Positions 36,823-46,556 of a DNA stretch of 64,000 nt are shown here, piece after piece. The stretch covers positions 1-64,000 of the forward strand of contig CAWBRQ010000009.1 in NCBI GenBank assembly GCA_963791315.1, given 5' to 3'. Position 1 is the stretch's first letter. Each line of letters starts with the position of its first letter. Under the pieces are notes generated by a model. It saw only the letters and a program-made list of their open reading frames with translations. It did not search any database and was not told where the DNA came from. Both the position numbers and the translations under genes were made by a program. The DNA comes from JACCZX01 sp963791315 (GTDB lineage: Bacteria > Pseudomonadota > Gammaproteobacteria > Burkholderiales > Burkholderiaceae_F).

Positions 36823-37762
36823 ATGGACATGTTCATTCGGCTGTTCTGCGTTGTGATCGCCGTAATGGTGATCGGCGTGGAAGCAAATGGGCAGACGTTT
36901 CCGGAACCTCGAACGCTCAAGATCAACGAGCGCGTCTACGTGCTTCTCGGACCGATCCAGCACGCGAACAAGATCAATCAGGGCTACATGATCAATTCGA
37001 CGGTCATCGTGGGCGACAAAGGCGTGATCCTGATCGACTCCGGAGGGTCGGACGAGGTGGGCCAGCACATCGCGACGGCCGTGCGCCGAATCACAGAGAA
37101 GCCCGTCACGCACGTGGTGAACACGCACCACCACGGCGACCACTACTTGGGAAACGTGGCGTTCGAAGGAGCCACGTTCATCAGCTCCGCGATGTGCCGC
37201 AAGATGGTTCTCGACACCGGTCACGAGTGGCTCGAGATCATGGAGCGCGATATCGGACACAAGCTGCCCGGAACGAAGCCGCTGGCCGCCAGCGTCACCT
37301 ATGCCGCGGCGACGCGTACGGAGACGACGATTCACGGCGTGCGCGTTGCGTTCTGGGTTCCGAAGGGATCGCACACGATTGGTGATCTGATGGTGCATCT
37401 GCCCGATGACAAGGTGCTCGATCGCCGGCGACATACTGGTCAGCGGCGTCGTCCCGACATTCCAGGATGGTTTCGTGAAGAACTGGATCCAGACGCTCGA
37501 CGAGATGCAAGCGCTCGGCGTCGAATACTTTGTGCCGGGACACGGAGATCTGATGACGCCGCGCGACGTCACTGCGCTGCGCGATGCCATGGTTGGCTTC
37601 TACTCAGGCGTCAAGCAAGGCTTCAAGAGCGGCAAGAGCGAGGCCGAGATCCGCAAGTCGCTTGATCTATCGAGCTGGGACACACTGGAACGCTCGTACG
37701 TCATCGGACGAAACATCAACCGCGCGTACCTGGAGATCGAGCGAGACAGCTTCGACGAGTGA
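36823..37762 (+). CDS. Exported metallo-beta-lactamase-fold hydrolase, one frameshift
   Basis: About 312 residues. Signal peptide DMFIRLFCVVIAVMVIGVEANG, then GYMINSTVIVGDKGVILIDSG, zinc motif NTHHHGDHYLGN, LPGTKPLAA and, after a slip near 37423 (extra C restores VLIAGDILVSGV), FVPGHGDLM. It resembles SoxH/quinoprotein-associated zinc hydrolases. Substrate unknown; its place after OsmC and persulfide dioxygenase hints at periplasmic sulfur chemistry. Confidence 0.75.
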
Positions 37763-37801
37763 CCAAAAAGGAGAACGATGCTCGCCGTAGACCAATGAAA
37801 A

Positions 37802-37822
37802 GAGCGGCCGTTACGGCCGCTC
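37802..37822. terminator. Bidirectional rho-independent terminator
   Basis: GAGCGGCCG and CGGCCGCTC form a perfect 9-bp stem around TTA, with CTTT on the plus side and four A's on the other. It separates the convergent metallo-beta-lactamase (stop 37762) and PEP-CTERM (stop 37847) genes and can serve both. Confidence 0.9.
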
Positions 37823-37846
37823 CTTTAGTGAAATAGGCGCTTTGCG

Positions 37847-38872
37847 TCAGCGCTTGGCGCGACGCGATACTGCCAATCCCGCGATGCCGAGCGACAGCAG
37901 CAAGAGCGTGCCGGGCTCAGGTATTGGGTTCGGATTCGATCCCGGACCGGCCAATGGGGCGACATCGTCGATGTTGGCGAAGCTGACTCCGCCGGCATTG
38001 AAACGATTGGTCACGAAGTCGGGATGGGTGATATCGCCCGAAAGGTGATAGTCGATGAACGTAATCGCGTTCGAGCCCGCGACGAGAGCGTGGCCAAAGC
38101 CGTCGACCGCGCCCTGGTCGAAGTCGCCGACGCCGAAGATCGAGCCGCTGGTCAGCAGATCCGAGCCATCGGCGGCGTCCATCGTGCCGGTCCTTCCCGC
38201 GCCGAACATCGTGATGAGGTCCGTGAACGGATCGAAGACCAGCCCGTGTGCCGGTTGCACCGACGAATAGAGCCGGTCGGTGACGCCGGTTGCCAGGTCG
38301 ATCGTGCCGAGATTTCCAAAACCATTCGGGCTGCCCTGCACGTAGAACACGCTACCGCCAGTGCCGAACGCGACCTGCGTGATGCCCGTTTCGTCGCCCG
38401 AGATGCTTCTCGGGGTGTTGCCGCTTCCGATCGGGATGGCCACCGTGTTGAGCCGGCCTCCGAAGTCGCTGGTGTAGACAGCGTTTCCACTCGGATTCAG
38501 CGTCAGGTGATAACTCGGCGTGCCGGTGTATTGTGTGTGGACGACCGCGCCGGTCGCTGGATTCACTTCGTAGACATTGCCGCTGCCCTGCCCGCCGATG
38601 AGGAGGTTGCCGTTCGGCGCGAAGATGATGCCGTCAGCGCCGTTCGTGCTCGCAATATTCTGGGGCGTGTTCAGGCTGAAGGTCTGTGACCCGTCGTCAT
38701 ACGAATAGCTCACGCGCCAGACGTTCGGAACGCCGGTGAAGTATGTGTAGTAGAGAGTTCCGGTAAAGGCGGTGGCCGAGACCTGCCCCGCCACTAGCAT
38801 CAGGATTGATCCGACCAAGATGCTGGCAATGCGTGCACAGTTTGTTGCGAAAGATGTAAGGACCATGGACAT
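37847..38872 (-). CDS. PEP-CTERM sorted surface/exported protein
   Basis: 341 residues from the ATG at 38872 (38866 also possible). Signal peptide TSFATNCARIASILVGSILMLVAG then SATAF. The middle is a beta-propeller-like series of repeats (GIIFAPNGNLLIGGQGSGNVYEVNP, LTLNPSGNAVYTSDFGG, GLVFDPFTDLITMFG). The end PIPEPGTLLLLSLGIAGLAVSRRAKR is a textbook PEP-CTERM signal, recognised by exosortase, which must be encoded elsewhere. Likely exported with exopolysaccharide. Confidence 0.88.
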   Translation of the reverse strand: MSMVLTSFATNCARIASILVGSILMLVAGQVSATAFTGTLYYTYFTGVPNVWRVSYSYDDGSQTFSLNTPQNIASTNGADGIIFAPNGNLLIGGQGSGNVYEVNPATGAVVHTQYTGTPSYHLTLNPSGNAVYTSDFGGRLNTVAIPIGSGNTPRSISGDETGITQVAFGTGGSVFYVQGSPNGFGNLGTIDLATGVTDRLYSSVQPAHGLVFDPFTDLITMFGAGRTGTMDAADGSDLLTSGSIFGVGDFDQGAVDGFGHALVAGSNAITFIDYHLSGDITHPDFVTNRFNAGGVSFANIDDVAPLAGPGSNPNPIPEPGTLLLLSLGIAGLAVSRRAKR

Positions 38873-39043
38873 CCCCGGTTGACTGCATCCTCCCCGCACC
38901 GCGTACGGCGGGAACTTGCGAGACGAAAGCATCGCGCGTTCCAGCGAGGAAATTCAGTGACTTAGCGCCTTACCGTCAACGATTTGTAAATTTTTTCGAC
39001 ATCTGCGCGCCGAGCGCTTGACAGTCTCGGTTTGATCGCTCGA

Positions 39044-40692
39044 TCAATCGCTGCGAAGCGCTGCATCGACGACCTGCTGCGCCTCTTCGAGAATCTGACG
39101 CAGATGTTCCTCGCCGACAAAGCTCTCCGCGTAGATCTTGTAGATGTCCTCGGTGCCGGATGGCCGTGCGGCGAACCAGCCGCTGGCAGTCATCACTTTG
39201 ATGCCACCGATCGGAGCGTCGTTGCCGGGTGCACGGTCGAGCACGCGGTCGATTTTTTCACCGCCTAGCGTGCTGATGCGCAACTGTTGCGGCGAGAGTC
39301 GTGCAAGCTTGCGTTTCTGCTCGACGGTGGCCGGAGCCTCGACGCGGTCAGCCACCGGTTCGCCAAGGTCGCGAGTGAGATCGCGATACAGCTCTCCCGG
39401 ATCGCGGCCCGCGCGCGCGATGATCTCAGCGGCCAGCAGGGCCGGCACGATGCCGTCCTTGTCGGTGGTCCATACAGAACCGTCAATGCGGCTGAAAGAC
39501 GCACCGGCACTTTCCTCGCCCGCGAACGCCAGCGAGCCGTCGAGCAGGCCGTCGACAAACCATTTGAAACCGACCGGCACTTCGACCAGCTTCCGATTCA
39601 ACCTGCCAGTGACGCGGTCGATCAGCGCACTGCTGACCAGCGTCTTGCCGACAGCAGCATCCTTGCTCCAGCGCGGGCGATTACGAAACAGATAGTCGAC
39701 CATCACCGCCAGATAGTGATTCGGCGGCAGCAGACCCGGCGCTCGGGGTGACGATGCCGTGGCGATCATGGTCGGTGTCACACGCAAGCACGATGTCGTA
39801 GCGATCCTTCAACGCAGTAACGCGCCGCATTGCGTACTCCGACGACGGATCCATGCGGATACGTCCATCCCAGTCGAGACTCATGAACGCGAAAGTCGAA
39901 TCGACCCTTTCGTTGATAACGGTCAGATCGAGTTTGTAGCGTTCCGCAATACGCGCCCAGTAGTGCACGCCCGCGCCGCCGAGCGGATCCACGCCAATGC
40001 GGACGCGGGCACCACTGATCGCATCGAGATCGATTACGTTGACGAGGTCGGCGACGTACGTGTTCAGGAAATCGTGCTCGCGCGTCGTATCGGAGTGCCG
40101 CGCCTGATCGAACGGCATGCGCCGCACGCCCTTCAAACCGGATTCGAGCAACACGTTGGCCTTGGCTTCGATCCAATCGGTGACGCTCCGTGTCGGCCGG
40201 TCCACCGTTGGGCGGGTTGTACTTGAAGCCGCCGCTGTCGGGCGGATTGTGTGACGGCGTCACCACGATGCCGTCGGCCAGCCTCGTCTTGCGGCCACGG
40301 TTGTAGACCAGGATGGCATGCGATATGGCCGGAGTCGGCGTGTATTCGCCGTCGTGCGCAATCAGCACCTCGACGCCATTGGCGGCCAACACTTCGAGCG
40401 CGCTCTCGAACGCCGGCACCGATAGCGCATGCGTGTCGATTCCCAGAAACAGCGGGCCATCGATCGAATGAAGCTTTCGGTACAGGCAGATCGCCTGGCT
40501 GATCGCCAGCACATGCGATTCGTTAAAGGTTTTCTCGAGCGCCGAACCTCGATGTCCCGATGTGCCGAACGCAACCCGTTGCTCGGGTATCGAAGGATCT
40601 GGAGCGTTGGTGTAGTACGCGGCAACAAGTTGAGCGACATCGATCAGCACGGCCGGCGTCGCCGGCGTGCCTGCTAACGGAGAGACACTCAT
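39044..40692 (-). CDS. pgm: Alpha-D-glucose phosphate phosphoglucomutase, frame broken twice
   Basis: About 548 residues in three frames. QRVAFGTSGHRGSALEKTFNE is the entry; GIVVTPSHNPPDSGGFKYNPPNGG holds the phosphoserine; after a slip near 40205, VRIGVDPLGGAGVHYW and LACDTDHDRHGIVTP (metal loop); after another near 39745, LAFAGEESAGASF (sugar loop) and WFAARPSGTEDIYKIYAES (phosphate loop). It interconverts glucose 1- and 6-phosphate, linking glucan metabolism with zwf/pgi. Its start overlaps the HAD gene's stop (ATGA). Confidence 0.88.
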
Positions 40693-41387
40693 CGAGAACG
40701 CACCTGCGTCAGTGCGGCGGTGAAAAACACTGACCGCTCGACATCGAGCAGATCGGCGATTCGCCCGATGCTGATGTCAGGCGGCGGGTCGATTATCTGG
40801 TTCACTGACTCCGCAGCGTAGTGGCCCTGACGCACGAATACAGTGGTGAGCTTTTCAACGAGCACGCGCTTCATCGCTGCGAGCAGTTGCGGCTTGTCGT
40901 CGACCATCACGTAGTGTGACGCCGGAAAGCGGCGCTGCACCGCGTCGAGCATGTGCTCCTTGTGCACGTAGATCAGCACGCGACCTTCAACTGCATCCCA
41001 TATGCCGGAGCGCTGGACCTTGCGCGGCTGGAAAATCACATCGCCGTCGGACAGAACGACCGGCAAGCCCAGCGTACGCAGGCGCTTGATCACATCAAGC
41101 GCGCCCGGATACAGCCGACTGGTGAAGGGATACTCGAGCATGAACGCCGACATTTGCAGCAGATCCGGACTGTCATCGAGCCCGGCACGAAACTTCTGCA
41201 GCGCTCCCACGTAATCGGCATAGCCGAGTTCGTCGCGCAGCGCGTCGTAGATCATCCAGTAACGCTCACGCTCCGCCGCGCCGAACGCCTGCTCGAGGCG
41301 TGCTCCGAGATCGGCAACGAAACGGTCGTTGTCGAGTAGCGTGTTGTCGACATCGAGCAGGAACACCAGCTCGCTTGGCTCTAGCAC
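40689..41387 (-). CDS. HAD-superfamily hydrolase
   Basis: About 232 residues from a GTG at 41387, chosen because AAGGAG lies five bases upstream; the frame could extend to 41501 but that part is not HAD-like. FLLDVDNTLLDNDRF has the nucleophile Asp, PVVLSDGD the motif II Ser, and HYVMVDDKPQLL the motif IV acidic pair. A helical cap lies between. Probable phosphatase, substrate unknown. Operon with pgm (4-base overlap) suggests a sugar-phosphate role. Confidence 0.75.
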   Translation of the reverse strand: MLEPSELVFLLDVDNTLLDNDRFVADLGARLEQAFGAAERERYWMIYDALRDELGYADYVGALQKFRAGLDDSPDLLQMSAFMLEYPFTSRLYPGALDVIKRLRTLGLPVVLSDGDVIFQPRKVQRSGIWDAVEGRVLIYVHKEHMLDAVQRRFPASHYVMVDDKPQLLAAMKRVLVEKLTTVFVRQGHYAAESVNQIIDPPPDISIGRIADLLDVERSVFFTAALTQVRSR

Positions 41388-41487
41388 AGGAGCTCCTTGT
41401 GATGTTCGTTGTACATTGGTCGCGCGATGGTGGGCAAGCAACGTGCTCGCAGCGATCCAATGCCCGACGACAATCTCCGGAACCCGC

Positions 41488-42777
41488 GTGATTGCCTGCA
41501 CGCCGATCGACGAAGCGCTGCTGGACGATCTACAGCATGCCGCGTTCGACTACTTCTTGCAGGCGGTGAATCCGGCGAACGGACTCGTTGCCGACACTTC
41601 GCGTGCGAACTCGCCATGCAGTATCGCCGTGGTCGGATTTGCGTTGTCGGTGTATCCAATCGCGGTCGAACGCGGTTGGATGAAACATGCCGACGCGGTT
41701 GCGTGCAGCCTCGCCACGCTGCGCTTTTTTCACGACAGCGATCAAAGCGGCAGCGCCGAGGCCACCGGCTACAAAGGCTTTTACTACCACTTCCTCGACA
41801 TGCAGACCGGCGCGCGCGTCTGGCGCTCGGAGCTGTCGATGATCGACACCGCGCTGTTAATGGCCGGCGTACTGACTGCAGCGACGTACTTCACCGCAAA
41901 TACGGCGGAAGAAATCGAGCTCCGTGAACTCGCGAACGCGCTGTATCGCCGCATCGACTGGCAGTGGGCACAAAACGGCCGTCCGACGATCAGCCACGGC
42001 TGGAAGCCCGAAAGCGGATATCTGAATTACTGCTGGGACGGTTACAGCGAGGCCATCGTGCTGTACGCGCTGGCGCTCGGTTCGCCGACATATCCGCTCG
42101 ACCACAACTGCTATCACGCGTGGACGGCGACCTACCAATGGGAAAATCTCTACGGTCACGATTATCTGTATGCGGGACCTTTGTTCATGCATCAGTTCTC
42201 GCATGCATGGATCGATTTCCGCGGCATCCAGGATCGCTTCATGCGTGAGAAGCGCTGCGACTACTTTGAAAACAGCCGGCGCGCGACCGAGGTGCAACGC
42301 GAGTACGCGCGCCGCAATCCGCACAGCTTCGCCGGTTATGACGAAAACTGCTGGGGATTCACGGCGTGCGATGGCCCGAGCGACGATGACCCGCAAGCTA
42401 CGAACGAGCAGCGGCACCTGTTCGGATATACGGCGCGCGGCGTGCCTTACGGTCCCGACGACGGAACGCTTGCCGGATCGGCGGCGCTGGCATCGTTGCC
42501 GTTCGCACCCGAGATCGCGCTGAGCGCCGTGCGCAGCATGGCCCGACGCTATCCAGAAATGCGAATCGGCATGCGATATGCCAGCGGCTTCAACCCAACA
42601 CTTGCGACGGCCGATGGGCGCGCGTGGGTTTCTCCCGGCTACTTCGGGTTGGACCAGGGGATCGTCACGATGATGATCGAAAACTATCGCTCGCAATTGA
42701 TCTGGCGATTGATGCGAACGTGTCCGTACATCATCACCGGTTTGCGGCGCGCCGGGTTTCGCGGCGGCTGGCTGTAG
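41488..42777 (+). CDS. Glucoamylase-like (PF10091-type) glycoside hydrolase
   Basis: About 429 residues from a GTG at 41488 (start uncertain). LLDDLQHAAFDYFLQAVNPANGLVADTSR, GFALSVYPIAVERGWM, TGYKGFYYHFLDMQTGARVWRSELSMIDTALLMAG and GWKPESGYLNYCWDGYSEAIVLYALALGS are the landmarks of this alpha/alpha-barrel family, also found in GH144-type beta-1,2-glucanases and inside cyclic glucan synthases. No signal peptide is visible. A beta-glucan substrate would fit the ndvB gene at 62.5 kb, but this is inference. Confidence 0.8.
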   Translation: MIACTPIDEALLDDLQHAAFDYFLQAVNPANGLVADTSRANSPCSIAVVGFALSVYPIAVERGWMKHADAVACSLATLRFFHDSDQSGSAEATGYKGFYYHFLDMQTGARVWRSELSMIDTALLMAGVLTAATYFTANTAEEIELRELANALYRRIDWQWAQNGRPTISHGWKPESGYLNYCWDGYSEAIVLYALALGSPTYPLDHNCYHAWTATYQWENLYGHDYLYAGPLFMHQFSHAWIDFRGIQDRFMREKRCDYFENSRRATEVQREYARRNPHSFAGYDENCWGFTACDGPSDDDPQATNEQRHLFGYTARGVPYGPDDGTLAGSAALASLPFAPEIALSAVRSMARRYPEMRIGMRYASGFNPTLATADGRAWVSPGYFGLDQGIVTMMIENYRSQLIWRLMRTCPYIITGLRRAGFRGGWL

Positions 42778-42817
42778 ATGCCGCTCGACGCGTGACGAGC
42801 AGGAGCGGCTCGCCAAC

Positions 42818-44273
42818 GTGCGGCCATCCTCGTGGCGCAATCCGCAGCCTGCTGACCGGTACGACTTCGTCGTCATCGGCGCCGGCCCCGCCGGGCTGGT
42901 CGCGGCGCATGGCGCAGCAGCGCTGGGCGCGAAGGTGGCGCTGGTCGAGCGCGAGGTGCTCGGCGGCGATTGTCTGAATATCGGCTGCGTGCCGTCGAAG
43001 GCGATCCTTCGCACTGCGCGTCTGTATGCCGAGATGCGCACGGCCGAGCTCTATGGCGCCCAGATCCCAACCGATATTCGCGTCGATTTTCCGGCGGTCA
43101 TGCAGCGCATGCGCGGCATCCGCGCTCGCATCAGTCGCGCCGATTCGGCGCAGCGGCTGGTCGCGGCGGGCGTCGATGTTTTCTTCGGCGAGGCGCGCTT
43201 TACCGGCGCCGATGCGGTCGCGGTGGACGGCGCGAAGCTTCGTTTCAAGAAGGCGATGATCGCTACCGGCGCGCGGCCGGATACGCCTGCGATTCCCGGT
43301 CTGATCGAAGCGGGCTTTCTGACCAACGAGAACGTGTTCGATCTTGTCGAACTGCCGCGCCGCCTGCTGGTGATCGGCGGTGGTCCGCTCGGCTGCGAGC
43401 TCGCACAGGCTTTTTGCCGGTTCGGAGCGCAGACCACCATCGTGCAGGAAATTCCGATGTTCCTGCCGAAGGAAGAACGCGACGCCGCGCAGATTCTGTC
43501 GGATGCCTTTGCGCACGACGGCATCGAAGTACGACTGAATACGAAAGCCGTCAACGTGCGCGTCGAAAATGGACTGAAGCTCGTCGATCTCGTCAGCGAC
43601 GACTACAAGAGCACGGTGGCGGTCGACGCCATTCTTACCGGCGTCGGCCGGCTGCCGAATGTCGAAGGCCTCAATCTGGAAGCGGCCGGCGTCGATTCCG
43701 AAGCTGCGACCGGCGTGCGCGTCAATGATTTTCTTCAGACGAGCAATCCGCGCATCTATGCCGCCGGTGACGCCTGCCTCGAACACAAGTTCACCGATAC
43801 CGCCGACGCTTCGGCGCGCATCGTCGTGCGCAACGCCCTATTCCTCGGCCGCGAGCAGACTGAGCGCGCTAACGATTCCCTGGTGCACTTACACCGATCC
43901 GGAAATCGCACACGTCGGTTTGTATGTCCGCCAGGCGCGTGAGCGCGACATTCCGGTCAAGACTTTCACCATTCCGATGCACGATGTGGATCGCGCGATC
44001 GCCGACAGTGAAGAAACAGGATTCGTGAAGGTCCACGTCAAGGAGCGCACCGATCGCATTGTCGGCGCGACGATCGTCGCGCGCCACGCCGGCGACATGA
44101 TCAACGAAATCACGTTGGCGATGGTCGCCGGCATCGGTCTGCGCACGCTGGCGCGCGTGATTCACGCGTATCCGACGCAAGCCGAAGCGATCAGAATGGC
44201 AGCGGACGCCTATAGCCGCACGCGATTGACACCGACGATCCGATCGCTACTGCAGCGCTGGCTCGCGTGGTGA
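42818..44273 (+). CDS. Pyridine nucleotide-disulfide oxidoreductase (MerA/Lpd-like), one frameshift
   Basis: About 485 residues. FAD motif YDFVVIGAGPAGLVAAHGAAALG, redox disulfide GGDCLNIGCVPSK, NAD motif LLVIGGGPLGCELAQAFCRFG and GDACLEHKFTDTADASARIVVRNALF. After a slip near 43870 it continues TIPWCTYTDPEIAHVGL and IVARHAGDMINEITLAM...HAYPTQAEAIR (dimer interface). No N-terminal HMA domain and no C-terminal Cys pair, so mercuric reductase activity is unlikely; it matches the MerA-like flavoproteins of unknown substrate. GTG start after AGGAGCGG. Confidence 0.78.
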
Positions 44274-44323
44274 AACACTCGCACCGATCAAGCAGTCGGG
44301 CCACGAGCATGCAAATGAAAGCC

Positions 44324-44923
44324 ATGAATCCGTCGATTCGGTGCAGCTGGGCACGAACTCCTCTCGGCATTGCGTATCACGACGCCGAGTGGGGCGTGCC
44401 TGTACACGACGACAGGATCTTGTTCGAGTTTCTGACGCTCGAAGGCGCGCAGGCCGGTCTGAGCTGGGAGACCATTCTGAAGAAACGCGAGGCCTATCGC
44501 GACGCATTCCTGGACTTCGATCCGGCGCGGGTGGCGCGGTTTACGCCGGCGAGAGTCGAACGGCTTCTTCAGAACGCGGGGATTGTCCGCAATCGGCTCA
44601 AGATCGAGAGCACAGTCAGTAACGCGCGCGCATTCCTCGCTGTTCAGAAGGAGTTCGGCAGCTTCGATGCCTACGTCTGGAGCTTCGTCAAGGGAGCGCC
44701 TCTGAACAACCATCGGCGTTCGCTGGAAGCGATTCCCGCGCGTACATCGGATTCAGACGCGCTCAGCCGTGATCTGTTGCGCAGAGGATTCAAGTTCGTC
44801 GGCTCGACGATCTGTTACGCCTTCATGCAGGCGGTCGGACTCGTCAACGATCACGCGACCGACTGTTTCCGTTATGCGCTGATCGGGCAGTTGGCACGTG
44901 ACGCACGTCAAGGGCGATCATGA
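44324..44923 (+). CDS. tag: DNA-3-methyladenine glycosylase I
   Basis: 199 residues from the ATG at 44324. RCSWAR (zinc Cys), YHDAEWGVPVHDDRILFEFLTLEGAQAGLSWETILKKREAYRDAF and the C-terminal GLVNDHATDCFRY (zinc His and Cys) are diagnostic of Tag. It removes N3-methyladenine from alkylated DNA in base excision repair. The frame extends upstream to 44267, but that part is not conserved. Confidence 0.93.
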   Translation: MNPSIRCSWARTPLGIAYHDAEWGVPVHDDRILFEFLTLEGAQAGLSWETILKKREAYRDAFLDFDPARVARFTPARVERLLQNAGIVRNRLKIESTVSNARAFLAVQKEFGSFDAYVWSFVKGAPLNNHRRSLEAIPARTSDSDALSRDLLRRGFKFVGSTICYAFMQAVGLVNDHATDCFRYALIGQLARDARQGRS

Positions 44924-44950
44924 TCGGAGAACAACGCGCTACGCTGCTCC

Positions 44951-45028
44951 CTGACGCAAAGGTACTGCGTCGTCTACCCAACGCTGGCGAATGCACCCGC
45001 CTTGGCAGTTCGCCCAAACGCGCAACTG
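44951..45028 (+). pseudogene. Degraded copy of the OsmC gene 3' end
   Basis: CTGACGCAAAGGTACTGCGT and the following bases to 45028 match 35664-35742 of the OsmC gene with a few substitutions and small gaps. The frame still reads RYCVVYPTLANAPALAV. Nothing of the rest of OsmC is present. It lies between tag and a lipoprotein gene. Confidence 0.75.
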
Positions 45029-45059
45029 CTCATCAGTACGCTCTCAACAGGAAATAAAA

Positions 45060-45878
45060 ATGCTTGCGCAAATGAACAAATCAAAACTGATCTTGTGGCC
45101 CTTGACCCGGCGCGTTGAAGGGCTCAAATCGGCAGGCCTCGTATGGTGCGCAGGAGCACTGATCCTGCTGTCTGGCTGTACCGTAATTCCCCGTCTCGAC
45201 GTGCCATTCGATAATGATCCGCTGGGTGTGCCGTCTGCGACTCCGGCGCCGACGCCACCAGGTGATTCGCTGAACTGGCGAACACAGTTCGTGGCGGCGT
45301 CGGTAGTCAACGACCCTGCCGGTGGACGCTTGGCACGTGTCGCGCCGCTGCCTGCATTCACGGCGTCGCCCGACGACCGGCACGTATTTCTAATCGCCGT
45401 CTCGGAGCCGTTCACGACCAGCCCGCCAGCGAACATACGCGGCAGCGTGCGACTTCGCCTTGTTGGCCTGGGAACCGTCGGCCTCGGCGTGCGGCTGCTA
45501 CAGGGTGAACAAACGCTTGACTTCGTCGGTGGCCTCGAGCTCTCAAATTTCCTGCCTCCGTCCGGTGGAGCGGTCAACGTTTTGGAAGGCTTCAGGGGTG
45601 AGAGGCTCAACGACCCTTTCGCGTTTCGGTCGATCGGCCAGATATCAAGTTACCGCCCCGGCAACGTGATCGACATCAATTGGACGCTTGATCAGCCGTC
45701 ACGTACGTTTTCTGTCAGTGTGTTGGGAGGTCCGTCGCAATCGACCGTATTTCCCGCCACTTCGGGAGCAGTCGCGACGACACCGGTTCAGAGACTCCAA
45801 ATTTATCTCTGGATGCAGAAGCCAACGACAGACACGGTCGTGTTTATCGACAATTTGCGCGCTGAGGAGTATCGATAA
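45060..45878 (+). CDS. Lipoprotein of unknown function
   Basis: 272 residues. A long N-terminal region precedes AGLVWCAGALILLSGC, a lipoprotein signal with lipobox LLSGC near residue 40. The mature part has a Pro-rich linker (PSATPAPTPPGDS) and a beta-rich domain (IRGSVRLRLVGLGTVGLGVRLLQGEQ, VIDINWTLDQPSRTFSVSVLGGPSQ) that looks like a carbohydrate-binding or jelly-roll type fold. Family not recognised. Probably in the outer or inner membrane facing the periplasm. Confidence 0.65.
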   Translation: MLAQMNKSKLILWPLTRRVEGLKSAGLVWCAGALILLSGCTVIPRLDVPFDNDPLGVPSATPAPTPPGDSLNWRTQFVAASVVNDPAGGRLARVAPLPAFTASPDDRHVFLIAVSEPFTTSPPANIRGSVRLRLVGLGTVGLGVRLLQGEQTLDFVGGLELSNFLPPSGGAVNVLEGFRGERLNDPFAFRSIGQISSYRPGNVIDINWTLDQPSRTFSVSVLGGPSQSTVFPATSGAVATTPVQRLQIYLWMQKPTTDTVVFIDNLRAEEYR

Positions 45879-45912
45879 GGAATCGACATATGCGCTGCCG
45901 CGGAGGAGAACG

Positions 45913-46065
45913 ATGATTCGAAAGCTTCCTTCAGGTGGATACCGGTTGTACTCGCGAAAGAAGGATCCGAAGACCGGCAAGCGCCGCAATCTCGGAACCT
46001 TCAAGACGCGCGCAGCAGCCGAAAAGCACGAACGCGCAGTTCAGTACTTCAAGCGCCACGGTTAG
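45913..46065 (+). CDS. Small basic conserved protein
   Basis: 50 residues from an ATG 5 bases after GGAGGAG. It reads IRKLPSGGYRLYSRKKDPKTG then RNLGTFKTRAAAEKHERAVQYFKRHG, similar to short basic proteins annotated as unknown in many proteobacteria, with a fold like the arm-binding domain of integrases (an AP2/SH3-like three-strand sheet). Possible nucleic-acid binding. It lies 34 bases after the lipoprotein gene and upstream of crcB. Confidence 0.7.
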   Translation: MIRKLPSGGYRLYSRKKDPKTGKRRNLGTFKTRAAAEKHERAVQYFKRHG

Positions 46066-46152
46066 GAGTCGCGAAGTTCACGGACATGTCACCTACGGTC
46101 GAGCGAGTACTCCTTTGATCGCACTCCAGGAACTGATATACCGCTGAGCACG

Positions 46153-46533
46153 ATGACAAACATCCTGTGGGTAGGTCTTGGAGGGTTCATCGGCTCGGTG
46201 GCTCGGTACAAACTGGGCGGCTGGGTGTTGCACCTGACCGTGCAGGAAAAGTTTCCGTTCAGCACCTTCGCCGTCAACGTTGTGGGCTGTCTGGTTGCGG
46301 GCGTGCTGGCAGGCTTGGTCGAGAAGCACGAGCTGTTCAGTCCGGACGCGCGGCTCTTCCTGTTTACCGGCCTGCTGGGTGGGTTCACCACTTTTTCAGC
46401 CTTTGGATTGGAGACGATGTCGCTGTTGCGGCGTGGCGAGCCGTGGGTTGCAGCGACGTATGTGGGTGCAAGCGTGCTGCTCGGTGTCGCCGCAGTGTGG
46501 CTTGGCCTCAAGTTGGTTTACGTATTGCGTTAG
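46153..46533 (+). CDS. crcB: CrcB/Fluc fluoride channel
   Basis: 126 residues with four membrane helices. GGFIGSVARYKLGGWV, FPFSTFAVNVVGCLVAGVLAG (conserved Asn) and GLLGGFTTFSAFGLET (the TTFS motif that lines the fluoride pore) are diagnostic. It exports fluoride as a dual-topology dimer. No fluoride riboswitch could be recognised in the 87 bases upstream. Confidence 0.92.
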   Translation: MTNILWVGLGGFIGSVARYKLGGWVLHLTVQEKFPFSTFAVNVVGCLVAGVLAGLVEKHELFSPDARLFLFTGLLGGFTTFSAFGLETMSLLRRGEPWVAATYVGASVLLGVAAVWLGLKLVYVLR

Positions 46534-46556
46534 GCGTAACAGCGCGGGGGAATGAC

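Noticed and set aside
42818..44273. Mercuric reductase
   Set aside because: The active disulfide is present, but the N-terminal HMA domain and C-terminal Cys pair are missing and there is no mer operon around it.
46066..46152. Fluoride riboswitch before crcB
   Set aside because: The conserved core and the terminal CUGAUG-type segment could not be found in these 87 bases.
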